From: an uncultured bacterium
GTDB lineage: Bacteria > Myxococcota_A > Bradymonadia > UBA7976 > VGTA01
Length of the DNA: 64,000 bases
Direction: 5' to 3'
NCBI GenBank assembly: GCA_943788935.1
Contig: CALSSE010000009.1
Coordinates: 124,001-188,000 of the forward strand
The translations under genes were made by a program, and so were the position numbers. This document shows positions 8,745-17,875 of this stretch, one piece after another. The notes under the pieces were generated by a model. The model did no database searches, was not told where the DNA came from, and worked only from the letters and a program-made list of their open reading frames with translations. Position 1 is the first letter of the stretch. Each line of letters starts with the position of its first letter.

Positions 8745-10922
8745 TCATGGAGCGAGGGTAAGGAGTCGAGCGCTACGAGGAGGAAGGGCTATGATAACTC
8801 TTCCATCATTATTCACAGTGAATCGCTCTTCTCCTGAACCGTTGAGGACATCGACGAGGACTGAGCCGGGAGGGAAGCTGACCGCCATCCCTTGGCTTTC
8901 AGAGTCAACAGTCTGACCGAGGGCGCGCTCAGCGCCAGTCTCATCGGTGGGGTCGTTGGTATTCAAGACCACTAGAACAGTCTGCTCTTCACTGACTCTC
9001 TCATAAGCGAGTAAACCGGCACCAGCCCCTTGATCACCCGCTTCGCTTGTCCATCGAAATACGACCTCGCCTCTGCGTAGCGCTGGATGAGCTTTGCGAG
9101 CCTGAATTAGAGCCTTGAGGTACCTATAGGTCTGACCATCTTGAGCGAAGCCAACGCGCCACATATCCTCGCGATTAGAGGGATCAGGCCCCCCGCTTAA
9201 ATTCTGCTCGGTGCCATAATAGATGCAGGGAATGCCATCGATGGTCATCAAGTAGGCGAGCGCATTTCGCAAGCGGAGGTGACCAAGCTGCTTCTTGGCG
9301 GTCTTTGTCGCCTCATCATCGCTAGGGGTGAGCGCTGGAGTAGCGCTATATAGAAATCGGGGGACGTCATGGTTATCGATGAAATTGATCAAGAGCTGTG
9401 TGGTGGTCAACCCCTGTCCCTGAGCATCGGTGGGTCCTTGGCGTTTAGCGACTTGACTGTAGCGAGGGAGACCCTCTTCGGTGAGTTGACTTACACATCC
9501 ATCATAGCCTGAAGCGCAGCGGGGATCAGCGCCCTCTACCTGGCAGCTGAGACGACACACTCGATTGATGGTCTTCGAGACCAGTGAGGGTTCGCTGATT
9601 TTAGCTTGACGCTCATCATAGAGACGCTTCGCTTCAGAGGTGGCGCCGCTATAAGCGAAGATGTTCATAAAGACTCGGTAGTAGGCTGAGAAATAGAAGA
9701 CCGAGTCGACACCCTCACCATGGGAATAGCTCCCTAAAAGCTCATCATTACCGTCGAAGGCCTCTCCAAACATAAGGAAGTTTCTTTTACCGATTTGAGC
9801 AGCGAATTCTCTGATTTTAGGCGAGAAAACATCAAAGAAGCCTGCCTCTTGATGCTTAAGAGTATCAATACGGAATCCATCAAACCCTGCCTCCTTAATC
9901 CAATAGGCGAAGACCTCGGTAAGCGCTTGTCTAACGTCACTGCGATGGGTCGCGAGGTCCTTTAAGCCACCGGGGAAGTCTCCCTTAATTTCTTGCTCTC
10001 GTCGGTACTCAAAGCTCGCCGCTCCTTCATCCTCCCACACGGTGACTCGCCCTTTACGATTATACCAATCGGGGTTTTGGAAAGCGACGGGTTCAGGCGG
10101 GGTACGGTTGATGTGAGGCATCTCTACCCACTCCACAGGAGCGAGTCCATTCTCACCGAGCGCGGTAAAGGCTTGAACGCCTCGGCTATCATATTCCGGA
10201 TCCCACTCGCTTGATCTCCTCAGACCCGAAGATTGGTCAGCGTTTTGACTCCCCGAACCGGGACCACCGCCGCCAAAGAAAACGATATCAGGTTGTCCGT
10301 TACGATTGATGTCATAATAAAAGAGCTGACCGATGTGATTGGTGACTACGTCGAGTATTACTTTGATCTCTCGACGGTGACAGGCGTCGACGAGTCGCTG
10401 AAGCGCTGCGAGATCACCGAAGTGAAGGTTAGTGTCGATAAAACTCTGTGTCCAATAGCCATGATAGCTGGCAAAACCAGCGTCTTCTTCGACATTACGA
10501 ACCACTGGGCTGATCCACAGCGCGGTCACCCCTAAGTCATCAAGATAATCGAGTTTATCGATAATTCCTTGCCAATCTCCTCCATGATAGGAGGCCTCTT
10601 TGCGGAGGTCGACGTTGAAATTATTATTAGGGTCTCCATCGGAGAAGCGATCGACGACGATCTGATAGATCACCTCATCTCTCCAATCGCTGACGAAGGT
10701 CTGACGATTGTAGTTCATATCAACCCCACTAGGAGGAGTACACTGTATCAGCGACAAGGCGGTGATCACTATACAGATGAAGAGACTTATATGAGCGGTG
10801 TGAACTGTCGTTCTGTTCGATGCGAGTGTGGACATAGGTTGAGGGTCTCGGGAAAGAATAGATTGAGAGGGGAGCGCGCGCTCGAGGCGCGCTGCTAATC
10901 CTAGGCGAGGTCGAGCGTTCAT
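8745..10922 (-). CDS. GH13 alpha-amylase-family lipoprotein
   Basis: Exported GH13 enzyme of about 725 residues from the chosen start. I choose the ATG at 10922 because it overlaps the porin stop (TGATG) and is preceded by GAGGAGGGGG. The ATG at 10835 would give a more conventional signal peptide. The hydrophobic stretch ends in SLIQC, a plausible lipobox. Catalytic regions are VILDVVTNHIGQ, GFRIDTLKH, LMFGEAFDG and INFIDNHDVPRF, all with the expected acids. An internal Cys-rich insert (CRLSCQVEGADPRC) resembles those in secreted proteins of this genome. It is likely alpha-glucan hydrolysis outside the inner membrane, coupled to the LamB-like porin. Confidence 0.9.
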   Translation of the reverse strand: MNARPRLGLAARLERALPSQSILSRDPQPMSTLASNRTTVHTAHISLFICIVITALSLIQCTPPSGVDMNYNRQTFVSDWRDEVIYQIVVDRFSDGDPNNNFNVDLRKEASYHGGDWQGIIDKLDYLDDLGVTALWISPVVRNVEEDAGFASYHGYWTQSFIDTNLHFGDLAALQRLVDACHRREIKVILDVVTNHIGQLFYYDINRNGQPDIVFFGGGGPGSGSQNADQSSGLRRSSEWDPEYDSRGVQAFTALGENGLAPVEWVEMPHINRTPPEPVAFQNPDWYNRKGRVTVWEDEGAASFEYRREQEIKGDFPGGLKDLATHRSDVRQALTEVFAYWIKEAGFDGFRIDTLKHQEAGFFDVFSPKIREFAAQIGKRNFLMFGEAFDGNDELLGSYSHGEGVDSVFYFSAYYRVFMNIFAYSGATSEAKRLYDERQAKISEPSLVSKTINRVCRLSCQVEGADPRCASGYDGCVSQLTEEGLPRYSQVAKRQGPTDAQGQGLTTTQLLINFIDNHDVPRFLYSATPALTPSDDEATKTAKKQLGHLRLRNALAYLMTIDGIPCIYYGTEQNLSGGPDPSNREDMWRVGFAQDGQTYRYLKALIQARKAHPALRRGEVVFRWTSEAGDQGAGAGLLAYERVSEEQTVLVVLNTNDPTDETGAERALGQTVDSESQGMAVSFPPGSVLVDVLNGSGEERFTVNNDGRVIIALPPRSARLLTLAP

Positions 10923-12454
10923 CAGTAGCCCCCTCCTCGTCCAAACCACCATTCAGCGCGGGCTCCTAGATAGTGAGCGATCTCTCCTTGAGAGCGAGGG
11001 TCACGCTCTGGATAGCGAGAAAGAGCGGCGTCATTTAGGAAGCTGACCGCATAGATCAAGCGGAGCTGAGGACGAGTATAGGCGTCTAAATGAGCGCCTC
11101 GACCAAAGCTGATGGCGGGAATGAGGGCAAGTTGGTAGACTTGAGCCGCTTGGGTAGAGAGAGTCACCGGATGATTACCGCCTGCTTGGCTCCACTGCGC
11201 AGAGGCTTCTACTGCAGGAGTAAAGAAGCCGTTGAGATTAAGCTGTGGTCGTACAACGACACTCCCCTCTACTCGGTCATCATAGTCTACAGAGAGCTCA
11301 TCAGCGTCTCGGTAGTGTCTGATATAACTTCCCCATTGCACGCTGAGACCATGAGCAGTGCTCAGTCCCCAATTACCAGCGAGTGCAAGTCTCCACTCCT
11401 CGGCATCCCAAGAGCGCTTATCACGGTTGACAGCGCTCGGTGACCCTAGCTCATCATAAATCGCTAACCCACGGCCATAGCGAGCCCAGAGATTGAGGTG
11501 GTTACTTGGATGTCCTACCCCCCACATGCCGAGCTGGAGACCAGCGATTAAGCCTGCGTCATCAGGGAGTGTTCGCTGGTCAGTGAAGCTCCCCTCGAGA
11601 GTCTCTTCTCCAGATGGGAGAGCATGATATTCAGTGTAGAGCTTCCATTTCCATCCACCGCGTTTACCAAGAGAATAGCGGCGCTCATAGAGGCTGGCGA
11701 TGATGAGTCGCTGCCGGTTGAGCATCAGCACTGATTCAGCGCCAAAGTTGTTGGCGGAGGGAACATCGACATATTGTGTCTGAGATCTATGATTAAGGCG
11801 ACTCACGCCGGCATGGATCCATGCCTCATGTCGCTTTCCGCTGTGTCCTAGCGTCAAACCTAAAGTATTTAGATCATCGAGCGGCCAAAAGTTCATCAAA
11901 TAGATATCATTTCCACGAAGCCATCGACTGCCTAGCGAGGTCCAGACTTGGGTACCACCAATATCACGTACCTCGGCATACATACGACGTAGCGCGAGCT
12001 GAGCGTCAGCGTTACCGTTGTAATGGAACAGCTGGTCGAAGGCAGAGATCGTGGTCACTACATCGACTTGGCCATGGCGGCCGCGATAAGCTCGATAGCC
12101 GAGGTCAAGCTCTAGGTAGTTATCCTCGATGAGTCGTGGCGCATAAGGCGTAACTTGTCGTTTTTGCCCCTCTCCTCCTTGGTCATCGGTAGAGAGACCG
12201 ACTCTGCCATAAGAGCCGAACCAAAAGGGAGTATGAGCAGACTTTGAGGAGGTAGAGAGTGGTTTGGAGGGAGTCGTCTGCTCGGAATCTTGAGACCATA
12301 CTGGTGAGTGAGTGATCATCATGGAGCATAGAGTTAATAATAGAGCACGAGAGGTCTTTGTACAGTGGACGCTAAACGGAGCAGGGCTAGAGGTCACCGC
12401 CTGTCGATCGCGTAAACACAGTCTTCTCACGCAGAATGTAGAAATGAAATGCAT
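10922..12454 (-). CDS. LamB-like (maltoporin-type) outer membrane porin
   Basis: The protein has 510 residues with an N-terminal export signal (hydrophobic LLLTLCSMMI, then polar residues after SPVWSQ). The mature region has alternating aromatic beta-strand patterning. SYGRVGLSTD, NYLELDLGY, ALRRMYAEVRDIGG and SRWLRGNDIYLMNFWPLDD resemble the LamB blocks that contain the GKRYYQRHDVH-type segment. It ends in an aromatic-rich tail (AEWWFGRGGGY). Its position immediately upstream of two GH13 enzymes supports uptake of maltodextrins. The exact start is uncertain because the first 40 residues are not signal-like. Confidence 0.7.
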   Translation of the reverse strand: MHFISTFCVRRLCLRDRQAVTSSPAPFSVHCTKTSRALLLTLCSMMITHSPVWSQDSEQTTPSKPLSTSSKSAHTPFWFGSYGRVGLSTDDQGGEGQKRQVTPYAPRLIEDNYLELDLGYRAYRGRHGQVDVVTTISAFDQLFHYNGNADAQLALRRMYAEVRDIGGTQVWTSLGSRWLRGNDIYLMNFWPLDDLNTLGLTLGHSGKRHEAWIHAGVSRLNHRSQTQYVDVPSANNFGAESVLMLNRQRLIIASLYERRYSLGKRGGWKWKLYTEYHALPSGEETLEGSFTDQRTLPDDAGLIAGLQLGMWGVGHPSNHLNLWARYGRGLAIYDELGSPSAVNRDKRSWDAEEWRLALAGNWGLSTAHGLSVQWGSYIRHYRDADELSVDYDDRVEGSVVVRPQLNLNGFFTPAVEASAQWSQAGGNHPVTLSTQAAQVYQLALIPAISFGRGAHLDAYTRPQLRLIYAVSFLNDAALSRYPERDPRSQGEIAHYLGARAEWWFGRGGGY

Positions 12455-12641
12455 GTATCACTCTGTAAAGAGAAGGATGGATGAAGGGAATTTATGCACC
12501 TATTTTGAAACATAAATATCTCTTATACTCAACCCATCTTAAAGATAAGGTTCAATAAATGAGAGTCGCATTACCGAGTGATACATTGATTTTTAGCTCA
12601 TCTCTAGGCAGAGTGGCGTCTCAAAACGAGAGGAACTAGCG

Positions 12642-13850
12642 ATGAGCGAACAGATTGGGGTTCTAATAATCGGCGTCAAAGGCGCTGTATCTACTACACT
12701 CATAGGGGCAGGGATCGCTTCACAGGTTGGACTCTCAGGAGGTTTTGATCTACCCTCTGAGCAAGATGCCGCTTTTGCAGAGTTGAACCTCCCTTCTCTC
12801 GCGGAGTTTCGATTTGGTGGGTGGGATGTCGCCTCAGCTTCTCTTCTGGATTCTCTCTTACACCATGGGGTGATCCCCGAGGAGGTGATCTCGGCTGTCG
12901 CTCCTGCTCTTGATCAGGTGTGGCTCGCGCCGGGAGTTACCTTGAGCCCCGCTCCGATCCATGACGAGCTAGATGCTCAACTCAAGACTCCGCAGAGCGT
13001 AGATTCACTTAGACGTTTGGTGGAAGTTCTTCGTGGAGATATTCAACGCTTTCGCATTGAAGCCAAGGTAGAGCAGGTCGTAGTGCTTGATTTATCGAGC
13101 ACCGCTCCTTCCATTAAGCAGACTGTTCACCATGAGACGCTTGATCGGTTCAACACCTTACTCGATCTCCCTGTAGAGGAAGCATTGAAACTCAATGCGG
13201 TTCATGAGGGGATGCTCTACGCCTATGCTGCGATCAGTGAGGGGTGTCCTTGCATTAATTTCACCCCCTCAATGACATTTGATATCCCAGCCCTCATCGA
13301 ATTGGCGGTACAGGAGAGGGTTCCATTGTGCGGAAAAGATGGGAAGACAGGGCAAACTCTCTATAAAACCGCTTTGGCGCCGCTTTTACGACAGCGAGCC
13401 CTTAAAGTCTCAGGGTGGTACTCTACTAACATCCTTGGGAATCGTGATGGCGAAGTCCTCGATCACCCTGAGCATAGGAAGACCAAGATCGACAGTAAGA
13501 GGGCTGTGCTCGCCGATATTCTTGGTTACGATGACTTCGATCATCAAGTACATATTCACTACTACAAGCCTCGGGGAGATGCTAAAGAGGCGTGGGATAA
13601 TATTGACTTTGAGGGGTGGTTCGGGGTCCCAATGCAGATGAAGATTAATTGGCTTGGCTCAGACTCTATTCTTGCCGCGCCTCTCGCTGCTGACCTCGTA
13701 CGTTGGATGTGCTACTATCACCGTCGAGGTGAAGCAGGATTGATCTCGGCTCTCGCTTCCTATTTTAAGAGCCCGCTCGGCGCCCCTACCCATGATTTCT
13801 TCGAGCAGGTGAATATTCTCCGCTCAGAGATCGATAAACATCGTGGTTAG
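12642..13850 (+). CDS. ino1: Inositol-1-phosphate synthase (Ino1)
   Basis: NAD-dependent conversion of glucose-6-phosphate to 1L-myo-inositol-1-phosphate. The N-terminal Rossmann region (VLIIGVKGAVSTTLIGAG) and the highly characteristic GKDGKTGQTLYKTALAPLL, GWYSTNILGNRDGEVL and HPEHRKTKIDSK blocks are present. Length (402) is in the range of the shorter prokaryotic enzymes. The start has a good ribosome-binding site (AGAGGAAC, about 5 bases upstream). Product use (inositol lipids, compatible solutes) cannot be told from neighbours. It is divergent from the porin cluster, sharing a 187-base intergenic region. Confidence 0.93.
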   Translation: MSEQIGVLIIGVKGAVSTTLIGAGIASQVGLSGGFDLPSEQDAAFAELNLPSLAEFRFGGWDVASASLLDSLLHHGVIPEEVISAVAPALDQVWLAPGVTLSPAPIHDELDAQLKTPQSVDSLRRLVEVLRGDIQRFRIEAKVEQVVVLDLSSTAPSIKQTVHHETLDRFNTLLDLPVEEALKLNAVHEGMLYAYAAISEGCPCINFTPSMTFDIPALIELAVQERVPLCGKDGKTGQTLYKTALAPLLRQRALKVSGWYSTNILGNRDGEVLDHPEHRKTKIDSKRAVLADILGYDDFDHQVHIHYYKPRGDAKEAWDNIDFEGWFGVPMQMKINWLGSDSILAAPLAADLVRWMCYYHRRGEAGLISALASYFKSPLGAPTHDFFEQVNILRSEIDKHRG

Positions 13851-13911
13851 TTTGATGAACTCTAACAATAAAGCGGTATAAATACCTTCACCGACTGAAG
13901 CTAAATAGAAG

Positions 13912-15936
13912 ATGATGACCTCTAGATCACCACATTCCCAAAGTCCTCTGTCTTTCTTCTCAAGGAGCCTCTGCGCTCTTCGGTTGATAAGGATAAGAGC
14001 GGCGATTCTCTGCTTAGCTGTTAGCGTTGTAGCCTGTAGTCAACCTCCCTACAGCTATGAGGTACCACTTCCCCCCAATGACCCCAATGTGAGCGCCGCT
14101 CGTCAAGCCTTTCTAAAGGGTGATTGGAGTACTCTAAAGGCTTTGATTCGCCGTCTCCCTGGAGAGGGCTCTAAGCTCTCCGACTCTCTGTTTTATCAAG
14201 CGGTGATCTTAGGACTTGAGGAGCCAAAACAGGGGGCAAAGAAGATGAAGGAACTGCAGGTCAACTCTTCTACCAAAATCAGAGAGAGAGCGACGCTGCT
14301 ACACTTAATTTTTGGTGCTCGCGGCGGCGACTGCCTACTGACAGAGGGACCTCTGCGGAGAGTTTATTGGCCTAAGGCGAAGCAGCTACCTATTGGTACT
14401 CGTAAACTTCTGGAAGAGTCTCTCCGTCAGTGTGATGACTTAAAACGTCGAGAGCATGATCAAGTCGTGGCGATCAACAACACCCTAAAAGCAAAGCAGA
14501 AGCCAGCGAGTGAGCCCAAATCTTCTTTGGAGATAACGGCGGGAGTGATAAGCGATCAGGCTAAGAGCGCTAGAGAAGAGTTAGCAGCGGAACCGGCGGC
14601 GACGACCCCTCATCTAGCGACTCTCACTATCACTGAGCGACAGAGCGCTTCACCGTACATCCAGTTATGGCTACCGCTCGTCGCTCCTCAAGGGGGAGTA
14701 AGGAGCAAGCCAGCGGGGATCAATCTCTTGCTCAGTGAATCGACACCTCTGCTCGTGAATGAGAGAGAATCGCGAGGAGAGAGGCTCAATTTAGAGCGTC
14801 TTGATATCGCTACAGAAGGAGATCAGTCAGTCAGTCAGCGAGTCGCGGAGATGAGGAGCGAAGTCGACGCAGTGATCGCGGTTACTCCTAATAAAGAGCT
14901 TCATGATGCGGTGGTCTCTGCTTCGAAGACCTATCAGCGCCCCTTGTTCATCATGACCCCCTACAGAATCTCTTCAGTCGAGAATAGCGAAGCAGAGAAG
15001 AGCGAAGCAGAGAAGAGCGAAGCAGAGAAGAGCGAAGCAGAGAAGAGCGAGAGCAATACTGATCATTTGTGGAGAATCTACACCGATCAGTCCATGATCG
15101 CCGATCATCTACTACAGGTCGCGGTGGAGGCAGAGAGCCAAGGTATCGGAATTCTCCTACCAGAGGGTGATCAAGGAGCCTCGATGCTGAACTTATTTAA
15201 GCGATCACTTAAAAATAAAGGGCTCAAGCTCCTTCGTCATCGAGCGGTCTCTGAGGAGGATGATTGGTCAAAAATCGCCTCCGAGGTCAGGAGCTGGCCG
15301 ACTGACACTTTGATCTTCGCTAACCTCTCTTCAGTGAGCGTCACCTCCTTAGTGACTCACTTTGCCTCTAAAGGGCTATGGTCGGTAGACTCCAAGAAGT
15401 TCGATGACCCCTTAACCCTTAAGGCAGAGCGGGCTGACCAAGATTTATATCGACGGATTCTCCTTTGGCCGAGCGCTTATGATCAAAGGGTATTAGATCA
15501 GGCGGGCCGCTATTTGGAGGGAGCGAGGACCGTGACCCCAGTAGTGAAAGAGTCTCCGGCCTTCCGAGCGCTCGATAAGAGGCTTCGTCGCGAGGTCGGC
15601 CGAGGTGCTGATCTCCTCGACGCGATCGCTTTGGACCTCCTCACTCATATTGACGAGGCGATGCGGATCAGCGAGGTCAAACAACGAGAGGTCAGCGAGG
15701 TCATTCGCACCTTAAAAGCTCAACCTAAATATTTAGCGAGCCTCTCTTTTGACCGGCTAGAACCCATCCATGAACTGTTTACGGTCGAAGTGTTTGAGCA
15801 AAGTTTTAGACGATTAGCGATAGGCAAAGGTAGCAGACAAAGTAGCAGACAAAGTAGCAGACAAAGTAGCAGACAAAGTAGCAGACAAAGTAGCAGACAA
15901 AGTAGCAGACAAAGTGGTAGAGCCCAAAAAGTCTAA
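13912..15936 (+). CDS. Lipoprotein with PBP1-fold (receptor-like) region; frame breaks at 3' end
   Basis: A signal peptide ends in the lipobox SVVAC. After about 250 residues of helical, low-complexity sequence, residues of roughly 240-600 (LWLPLVAPQGGVRSKPAGINLLLSE onward, with VDAVIAVTPN and GIGILLPEGDQGASMLNLFKR) resemble a periplasmic type-1 binding fold, as in LpoA-like penicillin-binding-protein activators and branched-chain amino acid receptors. The match is by pattern only. A SEAEK repeat interrupts the middle. In the annotated frame it ends with seven SRQS units and stops at 15936. An extra G at 15829-15830 probably displaces the natural frame, which continues to 16162. Confidence 0.7.
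   Translation: MMTSRSPHSQSPLSFFSRSLCALRLIRIRAAILCLAVSVVACSQPPYSYEVPLPPNDPNVSAARQAFLKGDWSTLKALIRRLPGEGSKLSDSLFYQAVILGLEEPKQGAKKMKELQVNSSTKIRERATLLHLIFGARGGDCLLTEGPLRRVYWPKAKQLPIGTRKLLEESLRQCDDLKRREHDQVVAINNTLKAKQKPASEPKSSLEITAGVISDQAKSAREELAAEPAATTPHLATLTITERQSASPYIQLWLPLVAPQGGVRSKPAGINLLLSESTPLLVNERESRGERLNLERLDIATEGDQSVSQRVAEMRSEVDAVIAVTPNKELHDAVVSASKTYQRPLFIMTPYRISSVENSEAEKSEAEKSEAEKSEAEKSESNTDHLWRIYTDQSMIADHLLQVAVEAESQGIGILLPEGDQGASMLNLFKRSLKNKGLKLLRHRAVSEEDDWSKIASEVRSWPTDTLIFANLSSVSVTSLVTHFASKGLWSVDSKKFDDPLTLKAERADQDLYRRILLWPSAYDQRVLDQAGRYLEGARTVTPVVKESPAFRALDKRLRREVGRGADLLDAIALDLLTHIDEAMRISEVKQREVSEVIRTLKAQPKYLASLSFDRLEPIHELFTVEVFEQSFRRLAIGKGSRQSSRQSSRQSSRQSSRQSSRQSSRQSGRAQKV
14986..15045. 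repeat. 15-bp coding repeat, 4 perfect copies (SEAEK)
   Basis: AGCGAAGCAGAGAAG repeats four times without mismatch, encoding Ser-Glu-Ala-Glu-Lys inside the PBP1-fold-like region of the lipoprotein. A charged helical insert would be accommodated in a loop. Confidence 0.95.
15832..15915. repeat. 12-bp repeat, 7 perfect copies (SRQS or KVAD depending on frame)
   Basis: AGCAGACAAAGT repeats seven times. It reads Ser-Arg-Gln-Ser in the upstream gene frame and Lys-Val-Ala-Asp in the frame that continues into the downstream tail. The base before the array (extra G) determines which is used. Confidence 0.95.
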
Positions 15937-15967
15937 AAAACTAAAGAAATCTACAAAAAACAAGAAG

Positions 15968-16102
15968 CCTGCTGAGCCTGCTGAGCCTGCTGAGCCTGCT
16001 GAGCCTGCTGAGCCTGCTGAGCCTGCTGAGCCTGCTGAGCCCGCTGAGTCTGCTGAGCCTGCTGAGCCCGCTGAGCCTGCTGAGCCCGCTGAGCCTGCTG
16101 AG
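15968..16102. repeat. 9-bp repeat, about 15 units (PAE)
   Basis: CCTGCTGAG units, with a few CCCGCTGAG variants and one TCTGCTGAG, encode Pro-Ala-Glu (one Ser-Ala-Glu). Pro-Ala-Glu tails can form extended periplasm-spanning rods, as in TonB-like linkers; that role is inferred. Confidence 0.95.
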
Positions 16103-16205
16103 CGAGATGAGATGACTCCTCCTCGTCTATTCGAGCCTCCCTCAGAAGTCTCTTCACGTTAGAGAGTACTTCCCTGCGCTCTCTATCCGAAAGGGTTATC
16201 GCTAT

Positions 16206-16775
16206 ATGATCACCGATCTAAACCCCACCGAGATTGAGAAGCGAGAGCTTAAAGAGGCGATCGCCTGGCTAAGACCTGATCCTCGAAAGCGTCTTTATCC
16301 TGCGTGGGCTTTGGGAGTGCTCTTAGTGGTGAGCGGTAGCGGTTGTTGTGGGATCTTCTTCCATCAAGCGATCCCTGACTCGGTGTTATTACTCTTGATT
16401 GGTTTGGGAGCTGTCTTGTTCGGTATGCTCACTATGGTGATAAGCGCCCTCAAGGTCCTCAGCGATGATACGAGCATTTTGTGGACAGCGACAGCGTTGA
16501 TTTATCGTGATCAAGACGCTAGGCGCACTGAGATCGCTTGGGAAGATATACTCTCTCTACGCTGTGAGCCGGCGCTTGAGTATATAGAGCTCCGCTTCCC
16601 CACCGGTGAGTTGAAGCTCCACCTCCAATGTATGCAGCTAGATCCTCAAACTCTCTGTGAGGTTCTGACCGCTGAACGACGTAAAGCTCTTATGGGGATT
16701 AAGCTCAGCACCCCCCAAGAGCTGAGGGCGATGAAGATCCCAGTCTCTTTACCTCGTAACCAACACAAGAAGTAG
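16206..16775 (+). CDS. Small membrane protein with two helices and a possible PH-like domain
   Basis: The protein has 189 residues. Two adjacent transmembrane helices (about residues 36-56 and 60-82; YPAWALGVLLVVSGSGCCG and VLLLLIGLGAVLFGMLTMV) are followed by a cytoplasmic-looking domain with beta-strand pattern ILWTATALIYRDQDARRTEIAWEDILSLRCEPALEY. That arrangement is reminiscent of bacterial PH-like membrane proteins (bPH). No family is firmly recognised. It lies 43 bases after the repeat tail of the previous gene, possibly in the same transcript. Confidence 0.7.
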   Translation: MITDLNPTEIEKRELKEAIAWLRPDPRKRLYPAWALGVLLVVSGSGCCGIFFHQAIPDSVLLLLIGLGAVLFGMLTMVISALKVLSDDTSILWTATALIYRDQDARRTEIAWEDILSLRCEPALEYIELRFPTGELKLHLQCMQLDPQTLCEVLTAERRKALMGIKLSTPQELRAMKIPVSLPRNQHKK

Positions 16776-16778
16776 ACA

Positions 16779-16826
16779 GTGAGTGAAATCTATAGTGAGT
16801 GAATTCTATAGTGAGTGAAATCTATA
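16779..16826. repeat. 16-bp tandem repeat, 3 copies, between convergent genes
   Basis: GTGAGTGAAATCTATA, with one A-to-T change in the middle copy, repeats three times in the short gap between two convergent genes. The last copy contains the stop codon of the sahR-like gene (TAG on the minus strand, 16822-16824). A period of 16 would not be tolerated inside a reading frame. Confidence 0.9.
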
Positions 16827-17739
16827 GAGTTAAAGTCGCTGCGAATAGCGTAGGTCCGGAGGCATTGAGGTCAGGAGGGAGTGGTCGATAACTTTGAAGT
16901 TGAAGACCTGCTCGAACGGCTGCTTCTTCAATGTTGATTTCGCTGAAACCTAAGGAGACATGTCCCATAGTCTGCCGATATTCTTCTCGGTCATGCGCCA
17001 TCATATCGATGATCAATAGCCGCCCTTGGGTCTTGAGTGAGCTCCTCACTGCGCTCAACACTGCCACGGGAGATTCTACTAAGTGTAATACGAGGTTGAG
17101 GAGGGCTAAGTCGACCTCTCCCTCATCGAGAGGAGGAGACTCTAGTTCACCGATCCGAATCTCGACATTTTCAAAGCGACTGGTCTTAGTATACGCAGCC
17201 TCGATCATAGCGGGCTCTCGATCAACACCAATAACGCGATCGATTTGTGGGGCGAGGAGCGCTAAGACCCCTCCTGAACCACAACCGAGATCAGCGACAG
17301 TGAGATGGGTAGGAATCATAGAGAGAGCGAGATGAGTGAGCGAATGCTCACCATAGAGCTCTCGTCGTACTTCTTCCCAACGAGCGCCTAGTCGCCCAAA
17401 GTAATCTCTACTAGTAGGGCTTCGCTCTCTGATGGTGGCCGCTAGGCGTAGGGAGTCATCAGACCAGCGATCGCTTAGCTCTAGCTCTAGCGCCGACCAC
17501 AGCGCTTGGTCAGCATCGCTGAGCTCACGGGAAGCGCTGAAGATAACCGTTGTCCCTACTCGTCGATTGACGACCCACCCACTCTCGGTGAGGATCTTGA
17601 GGTGTCTGCTGGTTGTCGATTGAGCCCCTTGAGTGATTCGAGTCACCTCTCCTCCACTCAACTCTTCTTGACGGAGTAACTTAAATATCCGAGTTCGACT
17701 AGGGTGAATTAGTGCGCTATATCGCTCATGTAGGTCCAT
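16822..17739 (-). CDS. sahR: SahR-like regulator: ArsR HTH fused to SAM-methyltransferase-like domain
   Basis: Residues 1-85 form an ArsR-type winged helix (HPSRTRIFKLLRQEELSGGEV, then QSTTSRHLKILTESGWVVNRR). Residues 130-305 are a class I methyltransferase fold with motif I VADLGCGSGGVLALL and VIGVDREPAMIEAA. ArsR regulators with this C-terminal ligand domain include SahR, described as sensing S-adenosylhomocysteine and controlling ahcY and methionine-cycle genes in Proteobacteria. Here the gene is divergent from ahcY with a 20-bp palindrome between, which strongly supports that assignment. Whether the domain is catalytic or only ligand-binding is not visible. Confidence 0.82.
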   Translation of the reverse strand: MDLHERYSALIHPSRTRIFKLLRQEELSGGEVTRITQGAQSTTSRHLKILTESGWVVNRRVGTTVIFSASRELSDADQALWSALELELSDRWSDDSLRLAATIRERSPTSRDYFGRLGARWEEVRRELYGEHSLTHLALSMIPTHLTVADLGCGSGGVLALLAPQIDRVIGVDREPAMIEAAYTKTSRFENVEIRIGELESPPLDEGEVDLALLNLVLHLVESPVAVLSAVRSSLKTQGRLLIIDMMAHDREEYRQTMGHVSLGFSEINIEEAAVRAGLQLQSYRPLPPDLNASGPTLFAATLTL

Positions 17740-17786
17740 TTAGTGACTCCTCTTGATTAATTTTTTAAAAATATTCTCGACTATAT

Positions 17787-17806
17787 CCATTTATCTAGAT
17801 ATATGG
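17787..17806. promoter_or_regulatory. Candidate SahR operator palindrome
   Basis: CCATTTATCTAGATATATGG is a near-perfect 20-bp palindrome centred on TCTAGA, with one mismatched pair. It lies 48 bases upstream of the sahR-like start and 70 bases upstream of ahcY, where a regulator shared by both divergent genes would bind. The assignment rests on position and symmetry, not on a matched consensus. Confidence 0.6.
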
Positions 17807-17875
17807 AATAAGTAACTTCAATCATTTGTTCTAGCCCTTCTAAGACTCTACTCACTATAAATAAGGAGTGACCTG

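Larger units (their letters stand above)
15831..16162 (+). pseudogene. Displaced C-terminal tail of the 13912 lipoprotein (KVAD and PAE repeats)
   Basis: This frame is open from the edge of the AGCAGACAAAGT array to 16162. Joined to the upstream gene by removing one G from CAAAGG (15825-15830), it reads GKVADKVADKVAD, then a Lys-rich segment (EPKKSKKLKKSTKNKK), about 15 PAE units and MTPPRLFEPPSEVSSR. Every other unit in the array reads AAAGTAGCAGAC, but the first reads AAAGGTAGCAGAC, so the extra G is specific. The GTG at 15914 gives a free-standing 82-codon frame but no export signal or good ribosome-binding site. I therefore read it as a frameshifted tail rather than a gene. Confidence 0.65.
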
